Positions 28,636 through 40,658 are shown, counted from the first letter of the stretch. The stretch: DNA of 64,000 nt from Pleomorphomonas carboxyditropha (GCF_002770725.1 NZ_NQVN01000011.1:62001-126000), one strand, 5' to 3'. The notes: generated from the sequence alone by a model not told the origin. Numbers and translations are program-made.

Positions 28636-29376
28636 TCAGCCGATGGTGGAGAGAGCCGGGAAGTTTTCCAGAAGCCAGAACGACGCGCGCTGCATGCCGC
28701 CTGACAGGAACAGCGCGCCGGTAATCACCAGCACGCCACCCATAGCTCGCTCGACCAGGGGAAAATGGCGGCGGAAACGGCGCATGAACAGCACGAAACG
28801 GGCCGCGAAAAGCGCGGCGATCAGGAAGGGAACGCCCAGTCCCAGGGAATAGACGGCGAGGAGCAGCGCGCCGTCGCCGACGGTGTCGCGGCTGCCGGCC
28901 ACCGACAGGATGGTGGCGAGCACCGGACCGATGCAGGGCGTCCAGCCGAAGGCAAAGGCGAGGCCGAGCAGGAAGGCGCCGCTGAGGCCCGCCTTGACGC
29001 GGAAGTCGTGGAAGCGGGCCTCGCGATAGAACAGCGCCACGCGGAACAGCCCGAGAAAATGCAGCCCCATCACGATGATGAAGGCACCGGCCACCATTCC
29101 GAGAATTTCCGACCACTGCCGCAGAAGCTGGCCGAACACCGACGCCGTGGCGCCGAGCGCCACGAAGACGCAGGTGAAGCCGAGGATGAAGGACAGCGCC
29201 ACCTCGGCGGCGCGCCGCTTGGCGGCGAGACGGCTCATCTCCTCGCCGGTCAGTTCCTCGATCGACGCGCCGGTCAGGAAGCCGAGATAGGGCGGAACGA
29301 GCGGCAGCACGCAGGGGCTCACGAAGGAGAGCAATCCGGCGCCGAAGGCTGCGATCAGGGTTACGTTCGCGTCCAT
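28636..29376 (-). CDS. ccdA: CcdA-type thiol-disulfide transporter (cytochrome c biogenesis)
   Basis: 246 residues with six hydrophobic helices. The two redox cysteines are in GLLSFVSPCVLPLVPPYLG (helix 1) and FGWTPCIGPVLATI (helix 4), the CcdA/DsbD-beta hallmark. It carries reductant from cytoplasmic thioredoxin across the membrane for haem attachment to apocytochrome c. No partner thioredoxin-like gene is adjacent in the window. Confidence 0.93.
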   Translation of the reverse strand: MDANVTLIAAFGAGLLSFVSPCVLPLVPPYLGFLTGASIEELTGEEMSRLAAKRRAAEVALSFILGFTCVFVALGATASVFGQLLRQWSEILGMVAGAFIIVMGLHFLGLFRVALFYREARFHDFRVKAGLSGAFLLGLAFAFGWTPCIGPVLATILSVAGSRDTVGDGALLLAVYSLGLGVPFLIAALFAARFVLFMRRFRRHFPLVERAMGGVLVITGALFLSGGMQRASFWLLENFPALSTIG

Positions 29377-29868
29377 ATGGCCTCAACAAGGCAAGGCCAC
29401 GACTGATACTCGATTTCCGTGGGGCATGCGAGGCAGGTTTTCTTTCCCACCATCAATTCACCGCGAAAGGTCTTCCCCCCTTTCCCACGCCACGACATGG
29501 GTCATCCTGAGTCGAGCGCCGAGCCGTCCTGCCGGATGCCGCTCGAAGGGAAGATCGACCGATCACCAACTCGCCCCGTCTGTCGTGCCCGCTGCTCCGC
29601 CTAGATCGCGAAGGTTCCACAGGTGGAAATCATACACTTTCGATTGAACTCGCGGATATTTCCCAGGTTATCCGTCCCGACAACCGCTGATATAACCACC
29701 CGCCGGCGGAGAAGTGGCAGCGGAGTTGCTTTGCTGCGCCAAGCAGCGTTTTTTCATCATATTGGCGACGATCCATTACTGCATGGCGCCGGGTTAACTG
29801 TTGTCTAGCAATCTTCGCATATATTGGTCAGCGGGATTGCAGTTGGTTGCGTGCATTCGGGGAAGCGA
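29377..29868. other. Intergenic region between ccdA and the TRAP-type binding protein
   Basis: No gene supported. Around 29500-29560 a TCATCCTGAG ... CTCGAAGG arrangement is reminiscent of degenerate intergenic repeats seen in rhizobia. A possible promoter for the rightward gene is TTGAAC with GTTATC 17 bp downstream (about 29644-29672). Both are low-confidence readings. Confidence 0.35.
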
Positions 29869-30906
29869 ATGATCAGGCTGTTGGCGATCGCTGGACTGGC
29901 AATCAATGCCGGCCTTGCGACGTTTGCATTTGCAGGCGACGCGACGGTGATCCATGTCGCCAGCACTTTTCCCCTGTCGCTGCCGCTGTTTTCCGAGGCG
30001 ACGGGCCGCCTGAGCGAGCAGGTGGACAGCCTGACCGACGGCGAGGTCAAGCTGGTGTTCCACGTGCCGGGCGACCTGGCGCCGGCGTCCGACACCATGG
30101 ACCGGCTGAGTGCAGGCGAGATCGCCGCCGCCTGGTCGACGGCCGGCCAGTTCTCCGGACGCGACAGCGCTTTCGAGCTGCTGAGCGCCATTCCCTTTGG
30201 GCCGGACACCATCGAATACATGGCTTGGCTGTTCGAGGGCGGCGGGCTCACCCTGTCGCACGAGCTATTCGCAAGCTACGGCATCCGCAACGTACCCTGC
30301 ATGGTGCTGCCGGCGGAGGGCGCCGGCTGGTTTTCAAAGGAAATCCGCAGCGTCGACGACCTGAAGGGCCTGCGTATCCGTTTCTTCGGCCTCGGTGGCC
30401 GCGTGCTCGCCCGGCTCGGCGCCAAGGTGGTGCAGAAGCCGCCCGGTGAAATCGTCGACGCCATCAGGAGCGGCGAGATCGAAGCGGCCGAATATTCGCT
30501 GCCGTCGATGGACCTGACGCTCGGCCTTCAGAACGTCGCAAGATATTACTACTTTCCAGGGTGGCATCAGCCGTCCACCCTCTACGAGCTCTACTTCAGC
30601 GACGCGACCTGGCGCGGACTGACCGCCAGGCAGCGGGAAACCATCGAAACCGTCTGCGCCGCCGTCATGCGCGACAGCATCGGCCGGGCCGAGGCGATGC
30701 AGATGGGCGCCCTTGAAGACGTCAAGAAGCGCGGCGTCAAGCTCCGCCGATGGTCGCCCGACCTCCTGCTCACCTTCGAGGCCGCCTGGGGCGCCGTGGC
30801 CGAGGAGGAGATGGCGACCAGCCCGAGGTTCAGGGAGATTTATAGATCCTACGAGCGATTTCACGACAACTACGGGTTCTGGAAGCGTTTTAGCTATCTG
30901 CATTGA
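29869..30906 (+). CDS. TRAP-type (DctP family) periplasmic solute-binding protein
   Basis: 345 residues with a cleavable-looking signal peptide (MIRLLAIAGLAINAG ... FAFAG). The DctP fold is indicated by HVASTFPLSLPLF near the N-terminus, LKGLRIRFFGLGGRVLARLGA (the Arg normally binds the ligand carboxylate) and EIVDAIRSGEIEAAEYS. GGGGAAG precedes the chosen ATG. No DctQ or DctM membrane subunits are nearby. The gene ends 24 bp before a membrane c-di-GMP protein, so it may serve as a sensory partner rather than in transport (inference). Confidence 0.88.
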   Translation: MIRLLAIAGLAINAGLATFAFAGDATVIHVASTFPLSLPLFSEATGRLSEQVDSLTDGEVKLVFHVPGDLAPASDTMDRLSAGEIAAAWSTAGQFSGRDSAFELLSAIPFGPDTIEYMAWLFEGGGLTLSHELFASYGIRNVPCMVLPAEGAGWFSKEIRSVDDLKGLRIRFFGLGGRVLARLGAKVVQKPPGEIVDAIRSGEIEAAEYSLPSMDLTLGLQNVARYYYFPGWHQPSTLYELYFSDATWRGLTARQRETIETVCAAVMRDSIGRAEAMQMGALEDVKKRGVKLRRWSPDLLLTFEAAWGAVAEEEMATSPRFREIYRSYERFHDNYGFWKRFSYLH

Positions 30907-30930
30907 GCAGGATTGGAGAAGCCGAGACCG

Positions 30931-33435
30931 ATGAACTGGCGTGACGATCTGACCAGCGGCGTGAGGGATGCGAGCATCCGGACCAAGTTGTCCGGGGCGC
31001 TCGTTTTCGTCCTGTTGCTGGTCGCCGCCGTCAGCGCACTGGGCGTTGCGCAGGTCATCTCGGTCAACAGGGTGACGACGGAGATCCGCGAGGTCAGGCT
31101 GCCGCAGGTGGAACTGCTGGAGAAGCTGCGCCGCCTTGCCCTGCAGCACCATCTCGTGGTCATGCGGCGCCTGCAGGTGATCGACTACCGCAACCTCGCC
31201 GAGATCGACGCCAGCCTCGACGAGACCCGCCAGGAGCTGCAGGAGGCATCGGCCAACTTCGAGGCGACGATCGGCTCGCCGGAAGAACGGCGGCTGTTCG
31301 CCATCTTCTCCCATGCCTGGAAAATCTATGTCGCTTCGCTCGACCAGGTAAACGACGCGGTCGAAAGCGGCGAACTGGAAGAGGCCACCGAATTTGCCAA
31401 CGGCACGACGCGCCTCCAGTACCAGGCGGCGGTGGACGAGCTCGAAAACCTCATCGCCTACGCCAAGGCGCAATCGAAGGACGCCGCCGAGCGGGCCTCG
31501 AACGCCGTCTCGCGCGCCGTCAGCCAGTCGTTGATCGTGCTGGCGATCGCCAGCCTGGCGGCGCTCGGGACGATCTTCTGGGTCCAGCGCAATGTGTCGG
31601 GCCCGCTCCGCGGCATCGCCCACGCCATGCGGCGGCTGACGGTGGGCGACCATACGACGCCCGTTCCCGAACCGACGCCGCGCCGCGACGAAATCGGCGT
31701 GCTGGTGCTCGCCCTCGCCGGCTATCGCGACGCGCTGATCCACAGCCGGGAATTCGCCCGCAACGCCGAGCAGGAATGGGAACGCCTGAGGGCCGCCGTC
31801 GCCAACATGCCGGTCGGTCTGTCGATGTTCGATGCTTCCGATCGGCTCATCATCTGCAACCGTATCTACTGCGACATGTACGGCCTGCCGCCCGAGGACA
31901 CCCTGCGCGGCCGGACGTGCCAGGAGATTTTCGCCGGCGCCCGGCGGCACAGCGGCATCTACGCGTCCATTGCCGAAGTGCTGGCCGAGGCCCGCTCCGA
32001 TCCCGGCGCCACCACCCATCTGGTCTGCGAGACCAGCGACGAGCGCATCCTGGCCCTGGGCATCCAGAGCATCGCCGGCGGCGGCTGGATCGCCATCCAC
32101 GAGGACATCACGGCCCGCCGCCGCGTCGAGGAAAAAATCCGCCATATGGCCCGCCACGACGCGCTCACCGACCTCGGCAACCGCCTGCTGTTCCGCGACA
32201 GCCTCGAGGAGGCGCTATCCGGGCTGGCCGACAAGGCGAGCGTCGCCGTTCTCTGCATCGACCTCGACCGCTTCAAGAACGTCAACGACACGCTCGGCCA
32301 TCCGGTCGGCGATGCGCTTCTGCAGGCGGTCGCCGACCGCCTGAGGTCGTGCATCAGCCAGAACGACATCGCGGCGCGCTTTGGCGGCGACGAGTTCGCC
32401 ATCATTCAGCTCGGGCCCGTCCAGCAGCCGCAGGCCGCCAGCGATCTCGCCTGCCGCATCGTGCGGATCGTCGGGGAGCCCTACGAGATCGACGGCCAGC
32501 AGATCATCATCGGCGCCAGCGTCGGCATCGCCATCGCCCCCCTCGACGGCAAGGACGCCGATACCCTGCTCAAGAACGCCGACATGGCCCTCTATGCCGC
32601 CAAGGCCGACGGCCGCGGCGTCCACCGCTTCTTCCGCGGCGAGATGAGCCTGCGTTCCAACACGCGGCGCCTGCTCGAACTGGAACTGCGCCGAGCGCTG
32701 GTCGAGGGCGAGCTTTGCCTCCATTACCAGCCGATGTTCAACATGGAAAACCGCGAGGTCATCGGCTTCGAGGCACTTCTCCGCTGGAATCATCCGACCC
32801 GCGGCATCGTGCCGCCCAACGAATTCATCTGGCTGGCCGAGGAAGTGGGACTGATCGTGCCGATCGGCCAATGGGTCATGGAACAGGCCTGCCGCGACGC
32901 GGCGAGCTGGCCCGGCTACATCAATATCGCGGTCAACGTCTCGCCGGTGCAGTTTCGCGAGAGAACCTTCGCCGACCAGGTGGTGGCGGCGCTCGCCGCC
33001 TCCGGCCTCGAAGCGCACCGCCTGGAGATCGAGATCACCGAGCGCGTGCTGATCGCCGACACCGCCGTGACGCTGGCCGTCTTGCAACGCCTGCACGAGA
33101 TCGGCGTCCGCATCGCCATGGACGACTTCGGCACCGGCTACTCGAGCCTCGGCTACCTGCGCCAGTTCCACTTCGACCGCATCAAGATCGATCGCTCCTT
33201 CGTCGCCGACCTCGGCGCGGGCGACCAGGAATCGCTGGCCATCGTCCGGGCCGTCGCCAGCCTGTCGTCCAGCCTCAACATCGCCACCACCGCCGAGGGG
33301 GTCGAGAACGAGCAGCAGTTCGAGCGCCTGCGCGCCGAGGGCTGCGACACGGTGCAGGGCTTCCTCTTGGGAATGCCCGTGCCGGCGGACGACGTCGCGC
33401 GCATGTTCGCCGCAGGCGCCATCTCGGCCGCCTGA
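30931..33435 (+). CDS. Membrane 4HB-HAMP-PAS-GGDEF-EAL cyclic-di-GMP protein
   Basis: 834 residues. Transmembrane helices at about 22-44 and 200-218 bracket a helical periplasmic sensor of the four-helix-bundle type; HAMP (about 219-272), PAS (about 285-400), GGDEF (about 403-570) and EAL (about 575-830) follow. The active-site GGDEF is intact at 485-489, but the inhibitory RxxD is SQND (476-479). The EAL domain is complete: E614-A615-L616, NVSPVQF, EITERVL, DDFGTGY, KIDRSF, AEGVE. The ATG at 30931 has GGAGAAG nine bases upstream; a TTG at 30913 is an alternative. Probably cotranscribed with the binding-protein gene before it. Confidence 0.92.
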   Translation: MNWRDDLTSGVRDASIRTKLSGALVFVLLLVAAVSALGVAQVISVNRVTTEIREVRLPQVELLEKLRRLALQHHLVVMRRLQVIDYRNLAEIDASLDETRQELQEASANFEATIGSPEERRLFAIFSHAWKIYVASLDQVNDAVESGELEEATEFANGTTRLQYQAAVDELENLIAYAKAQSKDAAERASNAVSRAVSQSLIVLAIASLAALGTIFWVQRNVSGPLRGIAHAMRRLTVGDHTTPVPEPTPRRDEIGVLVLALAGYRDALIHSREFARNAEQEWERLRAAVANMPVGLSMFDASDRLIICNRIYCDMYGLPPEDTLRGRTCQEIFAGARRHSGIYASIAEVLAEARSDPGATTHLVCETSDERILALGIQSIAGGGWIAIHEDITARRRVEEKIRHMARHDALTDLGNRLLFRDSLEEALSGLADKASVAVLCIDLDRFKNVNDTLGHPVGDALLQAVADRLRSCISQNDIAARFGGDEFAIIQLGPVQQPQAASDLACRIVRIVGEPYEIDGQQIIIGASVGIAIAPLDGKDADTLLKNADMALYAAKADGRGVHRFFRGEMSLRSNTRRLLELELRRALVEGELCLHYQPMFNMENREVIGFEALLRWNHPTRGIVPPNEFIWLAEEVGLIVPIGQWVMEQACRDAASWPGYINIAVNVSPVQFRERTFADQVVAALAASGLEAHRLEIEITERVLIADTAVTLAVLQRLHEIGVRIAMDDFGTGYSSLGYLRQFHFDRIKIDRSFVADLGAGDQESLAIVRAVASLSSSLNIATTAEGVENEQQFERLRAEGCDTVQGFLLGMPVPADDVARMFAAGAISAA

Positions 33436-33733
33436 GGACGCCTGCCATCCGGCCTGTCCCCTGCCCCGCCGCAATCGAACGAATTCGACAAAGTCGAACC
33501 CATAAACCCACGGATTGCGGGCAATGGCAGCGATCACGATCGGGCCGGGATTCCTCCGGGAACAACGGGAGCGGCAGGTAACCGGACCTTTCGTCAATCG
33601 GCAGCATATATTTCCCAAGGAGCCGGACACATCCTTAAATAGATGGATCGAATTTCACGCTCTTTAATAGCTCACTTACCATTGGCGTCATATCTATCAA
33701 AAGGAGAGTCCGCACCGAAGAGACCACCATCCA

Positions 33734-34165
33734 ATGCAGGCTTCCACCATGCGTGGCTTCTGGATTGAGAAACAGGGAACCACCGCCGTCGAGTTCGCCT
33801 TCGTCGGCCCTCTCTTCATGCTGCTGATGGTGGGAATCGTCTGCTTCGGCGGTTTGTTCGGTATCTATTTCAGCGTGCAGGAATTGACCTCGGAAGCGGC
33901 GCGAGCGGCCGTTTCCGGCCTGACCGACGCCGAACGGCAGTCGATCGTCCAGAGCTTCGTCGTCGGCAATATCGGAAGCTATCCGCTTCTCGATCCGAAA
34001 CGGGTCATTGCTGAGAGCAGGACGACCGATAGCGCCACGCGATCCTACACGGTGACGGTGACCTACGACGCCTCCACCTCCTACGTCTATTCGTTCGCCG
34101 GCCTGATCCCGCTTCCGGATCCCATGATCCGGCGCAGCGCGGTCGTCCGCCAGGGCGGCTATTAG
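33734..34165 (+). CDS. TadE-like pseudopilin-type protein
   Basis: 143 residues. The N-terminus has the TadE pattern: a short basic segment, GTTAVEFAFVGPLFMLLMVG with the Glu five residues into the hydrophobic stretch, then a periplasmic tail. TadE proteins are minor pilins of Flp/Tad pili processed by a prepilin peptidase. No tadA/B/C or cpa genes are in the window. The next gene follows after 11 bp and is TadG-like. Confidence 0.85.
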   Translation: MQASTMRGFWIEKQGTTAVEFAFVGPLFMLLMVGIVCFGGLFGIYFSVQELTSEAARAAVSGLTDAERQSIVQSFVVGNIGSYPLLDPKRVIAESRTTDSATRSYTVTVTYDASTSYVYSFAGLIPLPDPMIRRSAVVRQGGY

Positions 34166-34176
34166 CGGAGGAAATC

Positions 34177-35853
34177 ATGGTGCCCGCCATCGCCCTGGTT
34201 TTCCTGCGGCAACGTCGGGGCGCGATAGCCCCCCTGGCAGCCATCGTCTTCACGGTGATGATCGGCTTTGCAGCGATCAGCGTTGATGTAGGCAGTTTCT
34301 ATCTCGCCCGACGCACCTTGCAGACCACCGCGGACCTTGCCGCGATCGCGGCCGCCAACGACGTAAGCCGTGCGCGCGCGGCGGCCCTTTCGGCGATAAC
34401 CGCCGCCGGCTATCCGACCGAAACGCTGACCGGACTGGAAACCGGAACCTATTCCGCCGACAAGGCCATACCGATCGATCGGCGGTTCGCGAGCCCCGGC
34501 GGCCAGCCGGGCAATGCCGTGCGGATCGAGCTGCGGTGGCGAACTCCGCTGATTTTCGGCAACGCCCTGCTGTTTCTGACCGGCCAGTCGACGGATGGCC
34601 TGCGAGACGGGGTCGAGATAGCGGTCAAGGCCACGGCGACCAGCAGCCGGTTCGTCAGCTTATCGATCGGCTCCCGTCTCGCCGATCTGGACGGAGGCCT
34701 GCCGAACGCATTCCTGGGCGCACTGCTCGGTGCGAAACTCTCGCTGTCGGCAATGGATTACGAGGCGCTCGCTACGGCGAACATCGATCTGTTCAGTTTC
34801 TCGAAGGCTCTTGCCAGCCAGCTCAATTTGAACGCCGTTTCCTACAAGGACGTGCTGGCCGCCAATGTCACGGCCGGCCGACTGCTCGACGCCGCGACGT
34901 CGGCGGCGCGGGCTTCCGGCAGCAATTCCGCTGCGGTTGCCGCTCTGGTCACGCTCACCAACGCCACGGCGACGGCTTCCGGCGTCGTCAGCCTGTCCCG
35001 GCTCATCGATCTCGGGCCTTTTTCCAATCTGCCGATCGACGACCGGCCGCTTATCGGCGCGCGCGTTAACGCGCTGGACCTCGTAAGGGCCGTTGCCGAG
35101 CTGATGGGCGGCGGGCGGCTCGTGAAAGCCTCGGCCAATCTCGGGCTGCCGGGCATCGCTTCGGTCTCGTTGACCATTGCCGTTGGCGAAAGACCGGTCG
35201 GCGGCTCCTGGTTCGCCGTAGGCATGGAGACGGTATCGGTGCATACGGCGCAAACGCGTGTCCTGCTGGACCTGTCGCTGGTGGGCGACTCCACGTTTGC
35301 GTTGGTCAATCTGTCGCTCTATCTCGAAGTTGCGTCCGCCACGGCCACTGTCCAGCGGATGAGTTGCTCGGATGGTTCGGTGCAGGTCGCCGTCAGACCG
35401 GCGGTCATCGATATCTGGATCGGCAGCGTCGGCGATGCCGAGATGACCAACATGCAGGTGCGCCCAGCTCCCAAGCCGGCAACGCTGGTCAACATTCCGC
35501 TGCTTGCCAGGATCAGCGGCCGCGCGCATGTCGCCATTTCCAACATGGATGACGTCAGGCTCGGATTCAGCGCCAAGGATATCGCCGACGGCCAGCCGAA
35601 AGTCGCCAAGACCAGGGATTTCCTGACCAGCCTGACCGCCTCCCTCATCGGCGACCTCAAGCTTTATGTCGACAACTTCAGCCTCCTGCCCGCCGAAGTC
35701 CTCGGCACCCTTCTTTCCAAGATCCTCGTCAAGGTGACGGCGCCGATCGACACCCTTCTCTATCGGACGCTCGGCCTGCTCGGCGTGGGACTCGGCAACG
35801 CCGATGTCTGGGTGCACGGCACCCGTTGCGACGGCGCGGTTTTGGTCGGGTAA
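34177..35853 (+). CDS. TadG-like protein (Tad/DUF2134-type N-terminus)
   Basis: 558 residues. The first about 60 residues carry the TadG-like membrane anchor (RRGAIAPLAAIVFTVMIGF ... VDVGSFYLARRTLQTTADLAA). The remainder is a long extracytoplasmic region, weakly hydrophobic and rich in Ala, Leu, Ser and Val. I see no von Willebrand A MIDAS motif (DxSxS), which classical TadG has. Paired with the TadE-like gene, presumably one operon. GGAGG lies before the ATG. Confidence 0.82.
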   Translation: MVPAIALVFLRQRRGAIAPLAAIVFTVMIGFAAISVDVGSFYLARRTLQTTADLAAIAAANDVSRARAAALSAITAAGYPTETLTGLETGTYSADKAIPIDRRFASPGGQPGNAVRIELRWRTPLIFGNALLFLTGQSTDGLRDGVEIAVKATATSSRFVSLSIGSRLADLDGGLPNAFLGALLGAKLSLSAMDYEALATANIDLFSFSKALASQLNLNAVSYKDVLAANVTAGRLLDAATSAARASGSNSAAVAALVTLTNATATASGVVSLSRLIDLGPFSNLPIDDRPLIGARVNALDLVRAVAELMGGGRLVKASANLGLPGIASVSLTIAVGERPVGGSWFAVGMETVSVHTAQTRVLLDLSLVGDSTFALVNLSLYLEVASATATVQRMSCSDGSVQVAVRPAVIDIWIGSVGDAEMTNMQVRPAPKPATLVNIPLLARISGRAHVAISNMDDVRLGFSAKDIADGQPKVAKTRDFLTSLTASLIGDLKLYVDNFSLLPAEVLGTLLSKILVKVTAPIDTLLYRTLGLLGVGLGNADVWVHGTRCDGAVLVG

Positions 35854-35881
35854 ACCGGTCGGCAGACGGACGGAAAATCGA

Positions 35882-35957
35882 TGGTGGGCGGTGACGGTCT
35901 CGAACCGCCGACATCCAGTGTGTAAAACTGGCGCTCTACCAACTGAGCTAACCGCCC
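35882..35957 (-). tRNA. tRNA-Val (anticodon TAC)
   Basis: A 76-nt cloverleaf on the minus strand starting GGGCGGTTAGCTCAG. The anticodon stem CCAGT/ACTGG encloses TTTACAC (anticodon TAC), and the T-arm is GGTTCGAGACC. The seven-bp acceptor stem closes and CCA is encoded. Placement next to hupB-lon is common in the order. Confidence 0.97.
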
Positions 35958-36056
35958 GACGCGATCGCCGGCAACGGCGAACGGCCCTGCTCTAACGATT
36001 CGGTCCACCGATTGCAAGACCGGCGGCTCGACCGCCGAAACGGCGGGGAGCAGTGC

Positions 36057-36086
36057 AAAAAGGGCGCGACCGTCGCCGGCCGCGCC
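36057..36086 (-). terminator. Intrinsic terminator after hupB
   Basis: On the minus strand GGCGCG pairs with CGCGCC, with an inner CCG/CGG stem, followed by a C and five T. It lies 57 nt after the hupB stop. Confidence 0.8.
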
Positions 36087-36142
36087 GTTCAAATTCCCGC
36101 CGGCCCGGGCCCGATTGCGGGCCACCGGGCCGATCCGGCATG

Positions 36143-36418
36143 TCAGCCGTTGACCGCGTCCTTGAGGCCCTTGCCGACGCGGAACTTCGGCTGCTTGGAC
36201 GCAGCGATCTTCAGCGGCTCGCCGGTCTGCGGATTGCGGCCCTCGGAAGCGGCGCGCTCGGTCACAACGAAGTTGCCGAAGCCGACGATGCGGACTTCGT
36301 CGCCCGCCTTCAACGCCTCGGTGATCGTCGCGAAGACCGCGTCGACGGCGGCACCGGCCTGCGCCTTGTTGAGCGACGCCTTCTCGGCGACCTGCGTGAC
36401 CAGATCGTTCTTGTTCAT
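36143..36418 (-). CDS. hupB: DNA-binding protein HU
   Basis: 91 residues, the standard HU length. Contains the dimerisation helices (MNKNDLVTQVAEKASLNKAQ) and the DNA-embracing arm GFGNFVVTERAASEGRNPQTG with the intercalating NPQTG tip. A nucleoid protein that bends DNA non-specifically. It follows lon on the same strand but behind a strong terminator, so it is transcribed separately. Confidence 0.98.
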   Translation of the reverse strand: MNKNDLVTQVAEKASLNKAQAGAAVDAVFATITEALKAGDEVRIVGFGNFVVTERAASEGRNPQTGEPLKIAASKQPKFRVGKGLKDAVNG

Positions 36419-36544
36419 GTCGTGTCCCTTTGTCTGACTCTGTCGGCAGCGGACTTGTCCGTCACCCCGGCGGCACGTTTCCCGGATTTCCGGGGAAAAT
36501 CAAGTGCGGAAAGACCGCTTATGCGCGATTTTTTGACCAGAGAC

Positions 36545-36575
36545 AAAAAAGACCCGGGCTTTGGAGGCCCGGGTC
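36545..36575 (-). terminator. Intrinsic terminator after lon
   Basis: A perfect 9-bp stem (GACCCGGGC with GCCCGGGTC) is followed on the minus strand by six T. It begins 33 nt after the lon stop and separates lon from hupB. Confidence 0.9.
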
Positions 36576-36607
36576 GCGAATTTTCTGGACAAGTGTCCCG
36601 TGTTGGT

Positions 36608-39040
<2,433 letters not shown>

Positions 39041-39395
39041 GGGGTGGTTTCCTTTCTGGTGGCCCGCCGGCTCGGCCTTTCGGCGCCGGCGTCCGTCGCA
39101 CGCGGTTTACGGCAAGGGCCGCCGGCCGGACGACCGGAAGGCTCGAATTCGGCAACGGGCGAGAGGATCGGTCGAGGTGATCCGCTGCGTGGCCGTCCGG
39201 TCCGCCCCATCATGGGCGCGAAGCCGGGCGCCTTTCCCGTTTCCGTTGCCGCCGCGTAAGCGGATACATGGATCGCGGCGACTGTGCTTTCAAGGCCTTG
39301 ACACGACAGCGTCCATGGCCCGACGCACGACGCTCCCGGCCCGGTGAGCCGGGAAAGCGGGCGGCAAACGGTCGGTCGCCGCCCGGAGAAAGCTG
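39041..39395. other. Intergenic region between clpX and lon
   Basis: No gene seen. Near the clpX stop there is a hairpin (about 39331-39353, CCCGGC with GCCGGG) without a T-run, a weak terminator candidate. The lon promoter region occupies the remainder. Confidence 0.4.
39264..39294 (-). promoter_or_regulatory. Candidate sigma-32 (RpoH) promoter of lon
   Basis: On the minus strand CTTGAA (39294-39289) is followed after about 16 nt by TCCATGTAT, close to the heat-shock consensus CTTGAA ... CCCATNT. lon is a heat-shock gene in most proteobacteria. The spacing is slightly long and the leader would be over 200 nt, so this is tentative. Confidence 0.4.
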
Positions 39396-40658
39396 TCAGG
39401 CACCCGTGCCCGTATCGTCGAGCCGCTCGCCATAGACGTAGATCGGCTTGGCCTTGCCGGCGATGACGTCGGCGGAAATCACCACTTCCGTCACGTCCTC
39501 GAGGTTCGGCAGCTCGTACATGGTCTCGAGCAGGATGCCCTCCATGATCGAGCGCAGGCCGCGGGCGCCGGTCTTGCGGTCGATCGCCTTGCGGGCGATC
39601 GCCGAGAGCGCGTCGTCCTGGAAGGACAGCTTGACGTTCTCCATCTCGAACAGGCGCTGGTACTGCTTGACCAGGGCGTTCTTCGGCTCGGTCAGGATGA
39701 TCACCAGCGCCGCCTCGTCGAGGTCTTCGAGCGTGGCGAGCACCGGCAGGCGGCCGACGAATTCCGGGATCAGGCCGAACTTCAGCAGGTCTTCCGGCTC
39801 CACCTGGGCGAACAGCTCGCCGGTGCGCCGGTCCTCGGGGGCCGTCACCTGCGCCTGGAAGCCGATCGACGTCGACTTGCCGCGCGCCGAGATGATCTTC
39901 TCGAGGCCGGCGAAAGCGCCGCCGCAGATGAACAGGATGTTGGTGGTGTCGACCTGCAGGAACTCCTGCTGCGGATGCTTGCGGCCGCCCTGCGGCGGCA
40001 CCGAGGCGACCGTGCCTTCCATGATCTTCAGGAGCGCCTGCTGCACGCCCTCGCCCGACACGTCGCGGGTGATCGACGGATTGTCGGACTTGCGGGAGAT
40101 CTTGTCGACCTCGTCGATATAGACGATGCCGCGCTGGGCGCGCTCGACGTTGTAGTCGGCGGCCTGAAGCAGCTTCAGGATGATGTTCTCGACGTCCTCG
40201 CCGACGTAACCGGCCTCGGTCAGCGTCGTCGCGTCGGACATGGTGAACGGCACGTCGATGATACGGGCCAGCGTCTGGGCCAGCAGCGTCTTGCCCGAAC
40301 CGGTCGGGCCGATCAGCATGATGTTCGACTTGGCCAGCTCGACGTCGTTGTTCTTCGTCGCGTGGTTGAGGCGCTTGTAGTGGTTGTGGACGGCCACCGC
40401 CAGCACCTTCTTGGCCTTGTCCTGGCCGATGACGTAGTCATCGAGCACCTTGCGGATTTCCGAAGGCGTCGGCACGCCGTCGCGCGACTTCACGAGATTG
40501 GACTTCGACTCCTCGCGGATGATGTCCATGCAGAGCTCGACGCATTCATCGCAGATGAACACCGTCGGTCCCGCGATGAGCTTGCGGACTTCATGCTGGC
40601 TCTTGCCGCAGAACGAACAGTAGAGGGTGTTCTTCGACTCGCCGCTAACCTTGGTCAT
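39396..40658 (-). CDS. clpX: ClpX, ATPase subunit of the ClpXP protease
   Basis: 420 residues. The N-terminal zinc domain has C14-x2-C17 and C36-x2-C39. The AAA+ core carries Walker A GPTGSGKT, Walker [11 protein letters not shown] and the [18 protein letters not shown] segment; the GYVGED pore loop is present. It unfolds substrates and feeds them to ClpP, encoded just upstream on the same strand with a 204-bp gap. The start at MTKVSGES is the family start; the upstream in-frame extension is not conserved-looking. Confidence 0.98.
   Translation of the reverse strand: MTKVSGESKNTLYCSFCGKSQHEVRKLIAGPTVFICDECVELCMDIIREESKSNLVKSRDGVPTPSEIRKVLDDYVIGQDKAKKVLAVAVHNHYKRLNHATKNNDVELAKSNIMLIGPTGSGKTLLAQTLARIIDVPFTMSDATTLTEAGYVGEDVENIILKLLQAADYNVERAQRGIVYIDEVDKISRKSDNPSITRDVSGEGVQQALLKIMEGTVASVPPQGGRKHPQQEFLQVDTTNILFICGGAFAGLEKIISARGKSTSIGFQAQVTAPEDRRTGELFAQVEPEDLLKFGLIPEFVGRLPVLATLEDLDEAALVIILTEPKNALVKQYQRLFEMENVKLSFQDDALSAIARKAIDRKTGARGLRSIMEGILLETMYELPNLEDVTEVVISADVIAGKAKPIYVYGERLDDTGTGA

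Noticed and set aside
29419-29604. Small rightward ORF between ccdA and the TRAP-type gene
   Set aside because: No ribosome site, Pro/Arg-rich shadow-like composition, and it overlaps a degenerate intergenic repeat.
33734-35853. Start of a Tad/Flp pilus locus
   Set aside because: No prepilin, ATPase, secretin or platform genes on either side; only a TadE/TadG-like pair.
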